Shown here: positions 9,255 through 17,114 of the stretch, one piece after another | How positions within the stretch are numbered: position 1 is the first letter of the stretch | Layout of the letters: each line of letters opens with the position of its first letter | Source: Maribacter sp. | Lineage (GTDB): Bacteria > Bacteroidota > Bacteroidia > Flavobacteriales > Flavobacteriaceae | Assembly (NCBI GenBank): GCA_020629415.1 | Contig: JAHDDL010000013.1 | Span: 1 to 64,000, forward strand | Length of the DNA: 64,000 bases | Direction of reading: 5' to 3' | Notes under the pieces: model-generated | What the model saw: the letters and a program-made list of their open reading frames with translations, nothing else | What the model was told of the DNA's origin: nothing | Databases searched by the model: none | Translations under genes and position numbers: made by a program

Positions 9255-10085
9255 TTAATTACTGGCTATTAAAGTTTTCATGGTATCATAAGAAGAAAGT
9301 TTTCTAACACTATCTAGAAAAACTTCTGGCGATGGAAGGTAGTTTCCTTCTGCCGGCCACTTATCTCCAATTATTGGCTTTTCTGAAGATTTAAAAGCTG
9401 CTATTTCATCTAGGTATTCTACATAAATATCTACCGTACCTTGGGCATAGGCATTTAAAACCTCTACCGCACCAGAATACGTTAATGAATCTTTTGGATA
9501 TTGCCATGTAGTGGCGCCCATTACATCACCTAATTTCCAATCTGTTTTTGCTGTTTGAGGATGGTCATTGTGGCAGGTAACACATGCTTGCGCACTTGCC
9601 AAATCTGCAAACATTGCCGTATATAGTTCTTGAGATTCATCATAAAAATATTTTGGTTCTTGTGTAACCTTTATATCTTCAAATAGAGACTCTTGCTCTC
9701 CTTCGAATTTATTGGCATTATTAATTGGAAAATCTGATCCTAAGTATAAACCCAAAGGAACTGGACCTTTACGAATACTAGTTGCCACTCCCCGTAAAAA
9801 CAATGCTGGCAAGGGACCTGCTTCTACATCATCTTTACGCCAATCTTCATCAAATTTCATTCCTTGTAGCTTACCTTTCCCGACAATAGCTTTAGTGTAT
9901 AATGTTCTGGTAACATCATTTTCTTTGGATACCATTTCTAAAACTTCATTAACGGAGAAGACATTTTTTTCTGTAGTACTACCGCTACCTTTTTCTTCAG
10001 GAACTCCACCACATGAGTTTAAAACGATGAGGCTTACAATAAGAATTATTAACACAAGAAAGGGAGAGTTTTTTAGCTTTTTCAT
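9255..10085 (-). CDS. Tll0287-like (DUF3365) haem-c lipoprotein
   Basis: This 276-aa exported lipoprotein has a hydrophobic signal with lipobox LNSC (Cys25) followed by a Gly/Ser/Thr-rich linker. The core (about 45-200) resembles the Tll0287-like/DUF3365 domain, with one haem-c motif CVTCH (168-172) in ACVTCHNDHP and a downstream VMGATTW. In other bacteria this domain binds haem c and often serves as the sensor part of signalling proteins. Here it stands alone as a lipid-anchored periplasmic protein with a C-terminal extension of about 75 residues. It lies 25 bases after the globin gene and before the membrane and reductase genes, suggesting a redox or gas-ligand role in the same pathway. Confidence 0.75.
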   Translation of the reverse strand: MKKLKNSPFLVLIILIVSLIVLNSCGGVPEEKGSGSTTEKNVFSVNEVLEMVSKENDVTRTLYTKAIVGKGKLQGMKFDEDWRKDDVEAGPLPALFLRGVATSIRKGPVPLGLYLGSDFPINNANKFEGEQESLFEDIKVTQEPKYFYDESQELYTAMFADLASAQACVTCHNDHPQTAKTDWKLGDVMGATTWQYPKDSLTYSGAVEVLNAYAQGTVDIYVEYLDEIAAFKSSEKPIIGDKWPAEGNYLPSPEVFLDSVRKLSSYDTMKTLIASN

Positions 10086-10110
10086 AGTCTAATGTTTTAA
10101 GGTTATTATG

Positions 10111-10524
10111 TTAGTAGGATGCTTTTATCATTACTGAAGACATAGTGCCATAAACTTTTGTCCAAGCATCTTTTACATCTGGTGTAAATTCATCGCCCAA
10201 GCCAGTTTCCAACGTACTTAATAAAGCCGAACCTACCGTATTGTAATGCGATGGCTCAACTTTATAATTTACATGACGTTTTCCTAAATTTTCCAATACG
10301 GGCACTAGCATTTCCAAATTATTCAAACCCGCAACCGCACTTCCTAGCATGGTCATTAATTTATTCCCCTGCAGCGCCATAGCTTCTTCACTCTTTGGAA
10401 AAATACTCTTTAAAGTAGGGTCTAATTTAAATAGCTTGTCATAAAATATTTTAGCTGCCGTATCTGCTATTGGCTTAACTTTTTCAAATGAATTTTGTAC
10501 TAGTGTTATAGTGTTCTGTTCCAT
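10111..10524 (-). CDS. Single-domain globin (flavohaemoglobin-type / Vgb-like)
   Basis: This 137-aa globin matches the haem domain of flavohaemoglobins. Proximal His is H84 (LGKRHVNYKVEPSHY), B10 Tyr is Y28 (KIFYDKLF) and E7 Gln is Q52 (ALQGNKLM); Tyr B10 plus Gln E7 is the usual active site for NO dioxygenation. No FAD/NAD domain is fused; a separate reductase is encoded three genes downstream in the same operon. Because nitrite reduction can release NO, a protective NO dioxygenase role in this nitrate cluster is a reasonable inference. Oxygen delivery, as proposed for Vitreoscilla globin, is the alternative. It is the first gene of the operon. Confidence 0.88.
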   Translation of the reverse strand: MEQNTITLVQNSFEKVKPIADTAAKIFYDKLFKLDPTLKSIFPKSEEAMALQGNKLMTMLGSAVAGLNNLEMLVPVLENLGKRHVNYKVEPSHYNTVGSALLSTLETGLGDEFTPDVKDAWTKVYGTMSSVMIKASY

Positions 10525-10562
10525 AATAGTGTTTTGGATTTATAATTCTTTAACTGAACAAA

Positions 10563-10612
10563 TAAGTACTTATACTTAATTGTTTAAACAAATATATAAC
10601 CTTGACTACGTA
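10563..10612 (-). promoter_or_regulatory. Globin operon promoter with dyad and TACGTA half-site
   Basis: TAAGTA-CTTA-TACTTA (10563-10578) is the 6-4-6 dyad shared by the nitrate-region promoters. On the minus strand TATATTTG (10596 to 10589) is a full match to the -7 consensus. A TACGTA half-site (10607-10612) lies 10 bases upstream of that -7 box, the same distance as at narK. Further half-sites (TACTTA 10716, TAAGTA 10729, TACGTA 10744) stand closer to the fnr-like gene. Confidence 0.55.
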
Positions 10613-10758
10613 CTTATTATGGAATAACATAGTAGAAAAAAGACTTTTATAACATATAAAAATCTGTGAAATTGCAGGTTTTTTACAGAAACATCAATAA
10701 ACTACAGTACTGACGTACTTATTATATATAAGTAGATATACGGTACGTACTTAAACTA

Positions 10759-10774
10759 GGATAGTTAACTATCC
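10759..10774. repeat. Perfect 16-bp palindrome across the fnr-like stop codon
   Basis: GGATAGTTAACTATCC is self-complementary and contains the last codons and TAA stop of the Crp/Fnr gene. As RNA it could form a 6-bp stem with a UUAA loop, but no T-tract follows on the minus strand, so a standard terminator is doubtful. Confidence 0.5.
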
Positions 10775-11523
10775 AAATAGAAATTGTGCTCTGAGATTTC
10801 TTTTTTGAGCAATGCTATATCAGCAATACCAATTCTTTTGCCCTTGGTAATCAATAAGCCCTCTTTTTTGAGAATAGAGAACATTCTTATAACCTGCTCC
10901 TCGGTAGTACCCGCATAATCTGCATATTCTCTTCTGCTTAATAAAAGTGAGGAATACCCATTTACCTGACCAAATTTGCGGTTAATATATAATAGTGTGT
11001 CTATAACCCGTTCACGAACCGTCATTTGAGATAAGGATTTTACCCTAATTTCACTACGATTAAGTTCATTGGCATAAAACAGCATAAAATCATACGTAAG
11101 ACCAGGTGTTTCCCTTAATGTTTCTTGAAGTAACTCTTTTGAAAAATAACATAAGGTGCAATCTACCAAAGCAATGGCGCTAATTGGATAAGTCTCTTCT
11201 GTGCCAAAACCTCTATGCCCAATGATTTCACCTGGAGATGCAAATCGAACAATTTGTTCTTTACCATGTAGTCCGGTCCTTAAAACTTTAACCTTACCAC
11301 TTAAAAGAAAGAAGAGTCCGGTTACCGAAGCTCCTTCCATAATAAATTGCTGTCCTTTTTTACACTTTATTTCTTTTCTTGCCTTTACTAGTTTGCCAAT
11401 ACTAGAAGTGTGAATGTTCTTTTGAATAAGACAATTTTCATTGGAGCATAATCCACAGGCACTATCTAGCAGCTCCGATGAATCGGAAATACGCGTTGAT
11501 ATATGATTTGCACCTGCTCGCAT
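10765..11523 (-). CDS. Crp/Fnr-family regulator with candidate Fe-S cysteines
   Basis: This 252-aa protein has a cyclic-nucleotide-binding-type beta-roll (about 45-140), a dimer helix (about 145-170) and a winged helix (about 175-250; SRREYADYAGTTEEQVIRMF). N-terminal cysteines C23, C26 and C31, plus C122 and C125 in the core, mirror the ligand layout of oxygen/NO-sensing Fnr (three N-terminal Cys and one central), suggesting an Fe-S sensor. In the recognition helix the Glu and Arg used by Fnr/Crp are kept (E-E-Q-V-I-R), but Ile stands where Fnr has Ser and Crp has Gly, so the operator should differ from TTGAT-N4-ATCAA. The gene begins 10 bases after narK and is probably co-transcribed with it. 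Confidence 0.85.
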   Translation of the reverse strand: MRAGANHISTRISDSSELLDSACGLCSNENCLIQKNIHTSSIGKLVKARKEIKCKKGQQFIMEGASVTGLFFLLSGKVKVLRTGLHGKEQIVRFASPGEIIGHRGFGTEETYPISAIALVDCTLCYFSKELLQETLRETPGLTYDFMLFYANELNRSEIRVKSLSQMTVRERVIDTLLYINRKFGQVNGYSSLLLSRREYADYAGTTEEQVIRMFSILKKEGLLITKGKRIGIADIALLKKEISEHNFYLDS

Positions 11524-11533
11524 AGATATGAGT

Positions 11534-12961
11534 TTAGATACTACTTGGCGATAAATTGATAACGGGCTTATCTACCTTTTGTAATTCTTCCTTAACTAGT
11601 TTTTCATCTTCGGCAGAGAATTTAATGGCCAGCGTAACAAGTGCCGTGACTATTACAAAGCCACCTATAAGTAAATACCCACTTGAAACAGCCCCCGATG
11701 CCGCAGCAGATTGAGCGGCCTTCATTGCTTCTTCACCTAAATTAGCGTTAGCGGCCAAGGCATTGGTTTCTGCCAAAGCGGATTTTGATTTTAATAATAA
11801 TGCCGCCAAAAAAGCACCTACATTACCACCTGCTCCAACAATACCAGAGATAGAACCAATAGCCTTTTTATTTATAAAAGGCACTACCGAAAACGTTGCC
11901 CCTTCTGCCATTTGTACCGTTAAACTAAAGGCAATTAAAAATATAATTCCCATGGCAAAGCTTGTTGCCATTGAAAAAACGGAGAGCATAACTCCTTCTA
12001 AAGCCAATATGACCGTTAAGAAAAGTACCCTACCGCGCAAGCCTTTTAATCTACCGAAACGGTCTCCGAAAAAGCCGCCCAAGGTTCGGGCAAATATATT
12101 CATCAGGGCAAAAGAAAGTACCAAGTTTCCCGCAGTGGACCTTGTTAACCCAAAGGTGTTTTGCAAATAATCATCCATGGTTCCGTAAACTGTAAGCTCC
12201 ATTCCAAAAGATGCTGCGTATACAATGAAAAGAATCCATACCCTATAATCCTTTAAGACACTTAAAAACGATTCCTCATCTTTTTTTAGCTTCGGCATTT
12301 TACCTTCCTCCTTTAATTCCTTAAAATTACCTTCTGGTGTGTCTTGGGTAAAGAAATAATAAACAAGCCCCATTAGCATGGCAATGACACCTGCAATAAT
12401 CATTGAATATCTCCATGCAATTTCATCGGCAACCCCAAAGCTTACCACTGCAGCAGCAATTAATGGCATACCTAAACGGTTGGCACCACCACCCAAATTA
12501 CCCCATCCGGCAGAAGTTGCATTTGCGGTACCAACAATATTGGGTGCAAACATGATAGATGTATGAAACTGGGTTATTACGAATGAAGCACCTATAAAAC
12601 CAATAAACAATCTGCAAATTAAAAATTGAAGCGGCGTTTGCACAAAACCGATTAGAATTACAGGAATGGCACCTAGTATCAGTAAATAGGTATAACATAA
12701 CCTAGGACCATATTTATCACAAAGCTTTCCTATCAATAGTCTAGCGAAAACGGTTCCTGTAACCGCAAATATAATTGAGTTCCATTTTTGATCGGGAGTC
12801 AGCCCTAAATCTTTAACCACATCTGGCATGAAGGGTACAATACCAAACCATGCAAAAAAACAAATGAAAAATGCAATTGAGGTTATCCAAAAAGTACGAA
12901 TGGGTAAACTCTTTATATTCGTTAAATTTAAGGTGGTAGACTTTTTAGATTGATTTTTCAT
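11534..12961 (-). CDS. narK: NarK-family nitrate/nitrite MFS transporter
   Basis: This 12-helix major facilitator belongs to the nitrate/nitrite porter family. Family motifs are GWGNLGGGANRLG (starting near residue 152) and GAGGNVGAF in the second half. The substrate arginines expected in TM2 and TM8 appear in VFARLLIGKLCDKYGPR and NIFARTLGGFFGDRFGR. I chose the ATG at 12961 (475 aa). A longer frame from 13003 exists, but a consensus -7 element (12992-12999) and the operator dyad sit inside or next to that extension. It imports nitrate or exchanges nitrate and nitrite, complementing the ABC system. A loop with an Ala-rich stretch (ALAANANLGEEAMKAAQSAA) near the C-terminus is unusual. Confidence 0.92.
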   Translation of the reverse strand: MKNQSKKSTTLNLTNIKSLPIRTFWITSIAFFICFFAWFGIVPFMPDVVKDLGLTPDQKWNSIIFAVTGTVFARLLIGKLCDKYGPRLCYTYLLILGAIPVILIGFVQTPLQFLICRLFIGFIGASFVITQFHTSIMFAPNIVGTANATSAGWGNLGGGANRLGMPLIAAAVVSFGVADEIAWRYSMIIAGVIAMLMGLVYYFFTQDTPEGNFKELKEEGKMPKLKKDEESFLSVLKDYRVWILFIVYAASFGMELTVYGTMDDYLQNTFGLTRSTAGNLVLSFALMNIFARTLGGFFGDRFGRLKGLRGRVLFLTVILALEGVMLSVFSMATSFAMGIIFLIAFSLTVQMAEGATFSVVPFINKKAIGSISGIVGAGGNVGAFLAALLLKSKSALAETNALAANANLGEEAMKAAQSAAASGAVSSGYLLIGGFVIVTALVTLAIKFSAEDEKLVKEELQKVDKPVINLSPSSI

Positions 12962-12991
12962 ATTATAGCAGATCACATTATTGAGATCATA

Positions 12992-13055
12992 CAAACCTAC
13001 CATAAATAATACGTAATTATACGTAGTTTTTAATATAATTTTAAATTACTACGTA
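12992..13055 (-). promoter_or_regulatory. narK promoter with TACGTA dyad
   Basis: TAGGTTTG on the minus strand (12999 to 12992) matches the Bacteroidota -7 box. Ten bases upstream is the dyad TACGTA-ATTA-TACGTA (13010-13025), and another TACGTA lies at 13050-13055. The layout supports the start of narK at 12961 and places the dyad over the -33 region. Confidence 0.6.
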
Positions 13056-13207
13056 TTTTTGAGGAATTAAGGAAATGAGCCTGTTACTATTATTCGATTC
13101 TAAATTAAATGCTCGAAAAAATTGAAATAGTGTAATTTCTGCCACTAAAATGCCTTGCCGTTTACCTTTTATTAGACTGCTATAAAGGTGAAATCTCCTT
13201 TATTAGA

Positions 13208-13999
13208 TTAAATAGCATGGTGTAGAATACGCTGTACTTCTTCTTCAAAAAATGATGGATGATCAGCTACCACGTCTCCAATGACAATAATGCCCGGTTT
13301 GGTAATATCAACCTCCCCTATATTATTATTCAAGGCATCTAAAGTAGCTACATAACATTTTTCATGTTGGGTAGTTCCGTTTTGAATTATGGCAATAGGC
13401 GTCATTGAACCCCTATATTTACTAACTTCTTTCACTATTTCATTAAGCTTTCTAATGCCCATTAAAACTACCATAGTGGTAGAAGATTTTGCTGCATATT
13501 GCAAATCTTGCGAAAACGTACCATCTCTTTTTGTTGCCGTCATCACCCAAAAACTACTACTTATTCCTCTTTTGGTCATCGGTATACCTTGACTAGATGG
13601 TACAGCTATAGCACTGGAAATTCCAGGAACTACACTAACAGGTATGCCAAATGACTCTACATATTCTATTTCCTCATTTGCCCTGCCAAAAACAAAAGGA
13701 TCACCTCCTTTTAAACGTACCACATGACCGTATTCAAAGGCATATTTTACTATTAATTCATTGATTTTATCTTGGGAATGCGAATGTTGACCACATCTTT
13801 TACCCGTAAATATCTTAGGTATATCAGTACGTATTTCAGATAATAGATCATCACTGATCAATGCATCGTACAAAATAATATCGGCTTGGTTCAATACCTT
13901 CAAACCCCTTATAGTTATTAAATCTTTAGCTCCTGGGCCCGCACCTACTAAACTTACTTTTGCCGTTTTTTCTAATTCCATCTTCATAGTATTTAGCAT
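13208..13999 (-). CDS. cobA: Uroporphyrinogen-III C-methyltransferase
   Basis: This 263-aa SAM-dependent methylase converts uroporphyrinogen III to precorrin-2, the first step to sirohaem, the cofactor of NirB. Family motifs are VGAGPGAKDLITIRG (17-31), VVRLKGGDPFVFGR, and the SAM-site stretches VVPGISSA and MVVLMGI. The length is typical of stand-alone SUMT/CobA. The start may be ATG 13999, 13987 or 13981; the core begins soon after, so the difference is small. It faces nirB divergently and shares its control region. The second sirohaem enzyme is encoded at 19565-20149. Confidence 0.93.
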   Translation of the reverse strand: MLNTMKMELEKTAKVSLVGAGPGAKDLITIRGLKVLNQADIILYDALISDDLLSEIRTDIPKIFTGKRCGQHSHSQDKINELIVKYAFEYGHVVRLKGGDPFVFGRANEEIEYVESFGIPVSVVPGISSAIAVPSSQGIPMTKRGISSSFWVMTATKRDGTFSQDLQYAAKSSTTMVVLMGIRKLNEIVKEVSKYRGSMTPIAIIQNGTTQHEKCYVATLDALNNNIGEVDITKPGIIVIGDVVADHPSFFEEEVQRILHHAI

Positions 14000-14026
14000 T
14001 ATTATTTATCGATTCTTCAACAAGAA

Positions 14027-14081
14027 TACGTAATTATTTTCATAAAATCAGTATTTATATACGTATTTATACGTAATATTG
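14027..14081. promoter_or_regulatory. Divergent cobA/nirB control region
   Basis: The 99-base gap between the divergent genes holds TACGTA at 14027-14032 and the dyad TACGTA-TTTA-TACGTA at 14060-14075, with the same 4-base spacing as at narK. TAATATTG (14074-14081, plus) and TATTCTTG (minus, 14028 to 14021) are near matches to the -7 consensus with one mismatch each. Confidence 0.55.
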
Positions 14082-14098
14082 CTAAGTAGCTAAACAAT

Positions 14099-16621
14099 AT
14101 GGGTATGAAAACAATAATTGTTGTCGGTAACGGAATGGTAGGATACAAATTCTGTGAAAAATTTGCCGCAAGGGAAGAAAGCAAACATTTTAAACTAATT
14201 GTTTTTGGTGAAGAACCACGCGCAGCCTATGACAGGGTTCACTTAAGCGAATTCTTTGAAAATAGAAATGCCAAAGCTCTAGAAATGGCGCCCTTGGAAT
14301 GGTACGCGGATAATGATATAGAATTGGTGGTCAATGAAAGGGTCACCGATATCCACAGAAGTAAAAAGACCATTACTACTGCCAGTGAAAAAGAATTTAA
14401 ATATGACTACCTGATATTGGCTACGGGTTCTGCTCCATTTGTTCCTCCAATACAAGGCGTAGAGAAAAAAGGTGTCTTTGTTTATAGAACCATAGAAGAC
14501 CTAGAGGCAATGCTAGCATATGCCGAAGAAATTAAAAAAGCTAAACCTAACGGTAAAGCGGCTATTCTTGGTGGCGGACTACTTGGCCTAGAGGCAGGAA
14601 AAGCTGTCATGGACATGGGGCTAGAACCGCATGTGGTTGAATTTGCTCCAAAATTAATGCCTAGACAACTAGATTCCAGAAGTAGTAACGTACTACAATT
14701 AACACTGGAATCCATAGGTATTGCCATACATACTGGAAAAGCTACCAATAGTATTATGGGTAACGGCGCCATAACAGGTATGGATTTTGGCGAAGATGAT
14801 AAACTAGATGTAGATATGTTGGTCATTTCCGCCGGTATACGTCCAAGAGATGAATTGGGCAAAACCTGTAATCTAGAAATGGGCGTGCGTGGCGGTATTG
14901 TGGTCAACGATAAAATGCAAACCTCTGACCCAACTATATTTGCAATTGGTGAAGTAGCGTTATACAACCAAATGATCTACGGTTTAGTGGCACCGGGCTA
15001 TGAAATGGCCGAGGTGGCCGTAAATCAAATTCTTGAGCAAAACGAGGTTGTCATGAAACCGGAAATAGATATGTCTACCAAACTGAAATTAATAGGTGTT
15101 GATGTTGCCAGTTTCGGTATTCCTTACATGCCTGCGGAAAAGGGACTTTCCATTATCTACGAGAACAAAACAAAGGGTATCTATAAAAGAATAAACGTAA
15201 GCCATGACGGTAAAACTCTTTTAGGGGGAATTATGGTGGGCGACGCAGAAGATTATAGCATTTTACACCAAATGTATTTGAACAATATGCCGCTGCCCGA
15301 TAACGCTGAAGAACTGATCGTTGGTTCTAGAGGTGAAGGCGGCTCTGCTTTTGGTAGTGCCATGGACCTGCCTGATACCGCAGTTATTTGTTCTTGTGAA
15401 GCGGTTACCAAAGGCCAAGTTTGCTGTTCCGTATTAGAAGATGGCAATGAAACCATGAAAGATGTAGCCAAAGCCACAAAGGCAACTACAGGTTGTGGTG
15501 GGTGTAAACCTATGGTGGCAGATTTAATAAAGGAGAGCCTAAAGACTTTAGGGAAAACGGTAAAAGAGCGCTTGTGCGAACATTTTGATTATTCTCGCCA
15601 AGAGCTTTTTGATCTTGCCAAATTAAAGGGGATTACTGATTATGATACCCTATTGGATGAAGTAGGTACCGGGCATGGTTGCGAAGTATGTAAGCCTGCA
15701 GTTGCCGCAATATTTGCTAGTCTATATAATGAAACCGCCAACAGGCAAGAAACCATACAGGATAGTAATGACCGATATTTGGCCAATATACAACGTAACG
15801 GTACCTACTCTGTTGTACCAAGGGTTGCTGGCGGAGAGATTACACCTAAACAACTAATGGCCATTGGAAGAATAGCTCAAAAATATGACCTCTACACCAA
15901 AATTACCGGTGGTCAGCGCATAGATATGTTTGGAGCAAAACTGCACGAATTACCTCCTATTTGGGAAGAATTGATTGCCGAAGGATTTGAAACGGGCCAA
16001 GCTTATGGAAAATCTTTACGTACGGTAAAAAGTTGTGTGGGATCTACATGGTGCCGCTATGGTATGGATGAAAGCGTAAGTTTTGCTATTGAAATAGAAC
16101 ACCGGTACAAAGGCATACGATCTCCACATAAATTTAAAGGTGGCGTTTCGGGTTGTATTCGTGAATGTGCAGAAGCAAGGGGCAAAGACTTCGGATTTAT
16201 TGCCGTTGAAGGCGGATGGAACGTTTATGTAGGTGGTAATGGTGGTGCTACGCCTAAACATGCCCTTTTACTTGCTGAAAAAGTTGACAAGGAAACCGCT
16301 ATCAAATACGTAGATCGTTTTATTATGTTCTACATAAAAACAGCGCAACCTTTACAAAGAACCGCACCTTGGTTAGAGAAATTAGAAGGTGGCATTACCT
16401 ATTTACAAAACGTTGTTATTAACGACTCTTTGGGCATTGTTGATGAATTGGATGCCGAAATGCAAGCCTTGGTAGATTCTTATGTATGTGAATGGAAAGA
16501 AGCGGTAGAAACTCCAGAAATTAGAGAGCGCTATACACACTTTGTAAATTCTGAAGAAACGGATAACAATATTGAATTTGTGTCTTTAAGAGAACAAAAA
16601 ATGCCAAAGGAGTGGGCGTAA
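14099..16621 (+). CDS. nirB: NAD(P)H nitrite reductase, large subunit NirB
   Basis: This 840-aa cytoplasmic assimilatory nitrite reductase catalyses nitrite to ammonium using NAD(P)H. Domain order: FAD site (GNGMVGYKFC) and pyridine nucleotide-disulfide oxidoreductase fold (1-400), with a second dinucleotide site GGGLLGLEAG. A BFD-like [2Fe-2S] domain follows (C431, C433 and the later GCGGC), then a second BFD-like segment (about 492-545, ending GCEVCKP), then the ferredoxin-like and sirohaem/4Fe-4S domain with ligands C646, C652, C686 and C690. All key cysteines are present. The start may be ATG 14099 or 14105. It is first of an operon with nirD, a DUF4202 gene, a sensor kinase and sirohaem synthase. 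Confidence 0.96.
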   Translation: MGMKTIIVVGNGMVGYKFCEKFAAREESKHFKLIVFGEEPRAAYDRVHLSEFFENRNAKALEMAPLEWYADNDIELVVNERVTDIHRSKKTITTASEKEFKYDYLILATGSAPFVPPIQGVEKKGVFVYRTIEDLEAMLAYAEEIKKAKPNGKAAILGGGLLGLEAGKAVMDMGLEPHVVEFAPKLMPRQLDSRSSNVLQLTLESIGIAIHTGKATNSIMGNGAITGMDFGEDDKLDVDMLVISAGIRPRDELGKTCNLEMGVRGGIVVNDKMQTSDPTIFAIGEVALYNQMIYGLVAPGYEMAEVAVNQILEQNEVVMKPEIDMSTKLKLIGVDVASFGIPYMPAEKGLSIIYENKTKGIYKRINVSHDGKTLLGGIMVGDAEDYSILHQMYLNNMPLPDNAEELIVGSRGEGGSAFGSAMDLPDTAVICSCEAVTKGQVCCSVLEDGNETMKDVAKATKATTGCGGCKPMVADLIKESLKTLGKTVKERLCEHFDYSRQELFDLAKLKGITDYDTLLDEVGTGHGCEVCKPAVAAIFASLYNETANRQETIQDSNDRYLANIQRNGTYSVVPRVAGGEITPKQLMAIGRIAQKYDLYTKITGGQRIDMFGAKLHELPPIWEELIAEGFETGQAYGKSLRTVKSCVGSTWCRYGMDESVSFAIEIEHRYKGIRSPHKFKGGVSGCIRECAEARGKDFGFIAVEGGWNVYVGGNGGATPKHALLLAEKVDKETAIKYVDRFIMFYIKTAQPLQRTAPWLEKLEGGITYLQNVVINDSLGIVDELDAEMQALVDSYVCEWKEAVETPEIRERYTHFVNSEETDNNIEFVSLREQKMPKEWA

Positions 16622-16712
16622 CGGTTCATGGTTGACAGTTGTTGGTTATTTATAAACCAGTATTGCAATCATCTAAGTGTAGAAATTTATTAAAAATCAA
16701 AAAAACGAAATT

Positions 16713-17093
16713 ATGTCTTTATCTGTTTTGAATACGTATGCAAGTGTAGCTGCCAGTGATGTTAAGGTTTGGTTCAAGGCCGCGCCAATTTCTAAATTTC
16801 CTAAGAATGGCGGAGCTTGTATAAAATATAAGGACAAACAGATCGCCGTATTCAATTTTACAAGAGAAGGTACTTGGTACGCCTGCCAAAACCTTTGTCC
16901 GCATAAAATGGAAATGGTACTTTCCAGAGGTATGATCGGTGAAGAAAATATGGAAGCTAAAGTGGCCTGCCCACTTCACAAGAATACATTTTCGTTAAAA
17001 ACCGGGGAGAATTTAAACGGGACTTTAGATCCCATTGCTACATATCCTGTAAAAATAGAGTCGGACTTTGTGTATGTTGGCTTTTCTGAATAG
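16713..17093 (+). CDS. nirD: Nitrite reductase small subunit NirD (Rieske type)
   Basis: This 126-aa protein is the small subunit that assembles with NirB. It has the Rieske-like fold and, unlike many NirD proteins, keeps all four Rieske ligands: C62-P-H64 and C86-P-L-H89. It could therefore bind a true [2Fe-2S] cluster and take part in electron transfer. It starts 91 bases after nirB. That gap contains only a weak 5-bp stem (TGGTT/AACCA) and no clear promoter. Confidence 0.93.
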   Translation: MSLSVLNTYASVAASDVKVWFKAAPISKFPKNGGACIKYKDKQIAVFNFTREGTWYACQNLCPHKMEMVLSRGMIGEENMEAKVACPLHKNTFSLKTGENLNGTLDPIATYPVKIESDFVYVGFSE

Positions 17094-17114
17094 CTTTGAG
17101 TAAATAAAAGACTT

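Noticed and set aside
10111-10524. Globin as part of a classic flavohaemoglobin (hmp)
   Set aside because: The gene stops after the haem domain; FAD/NAD functions are in a separate protein that also carries a ferredoxin domain, so it is not Hmp.
12962-13003. Longer N-terminus for NarK from an ATG at 13003
   Set aside because: The extension covers a consensus -7 promoter element and abuts the operator dyad; the ATG at 12961 gives the usual family N-terminus.
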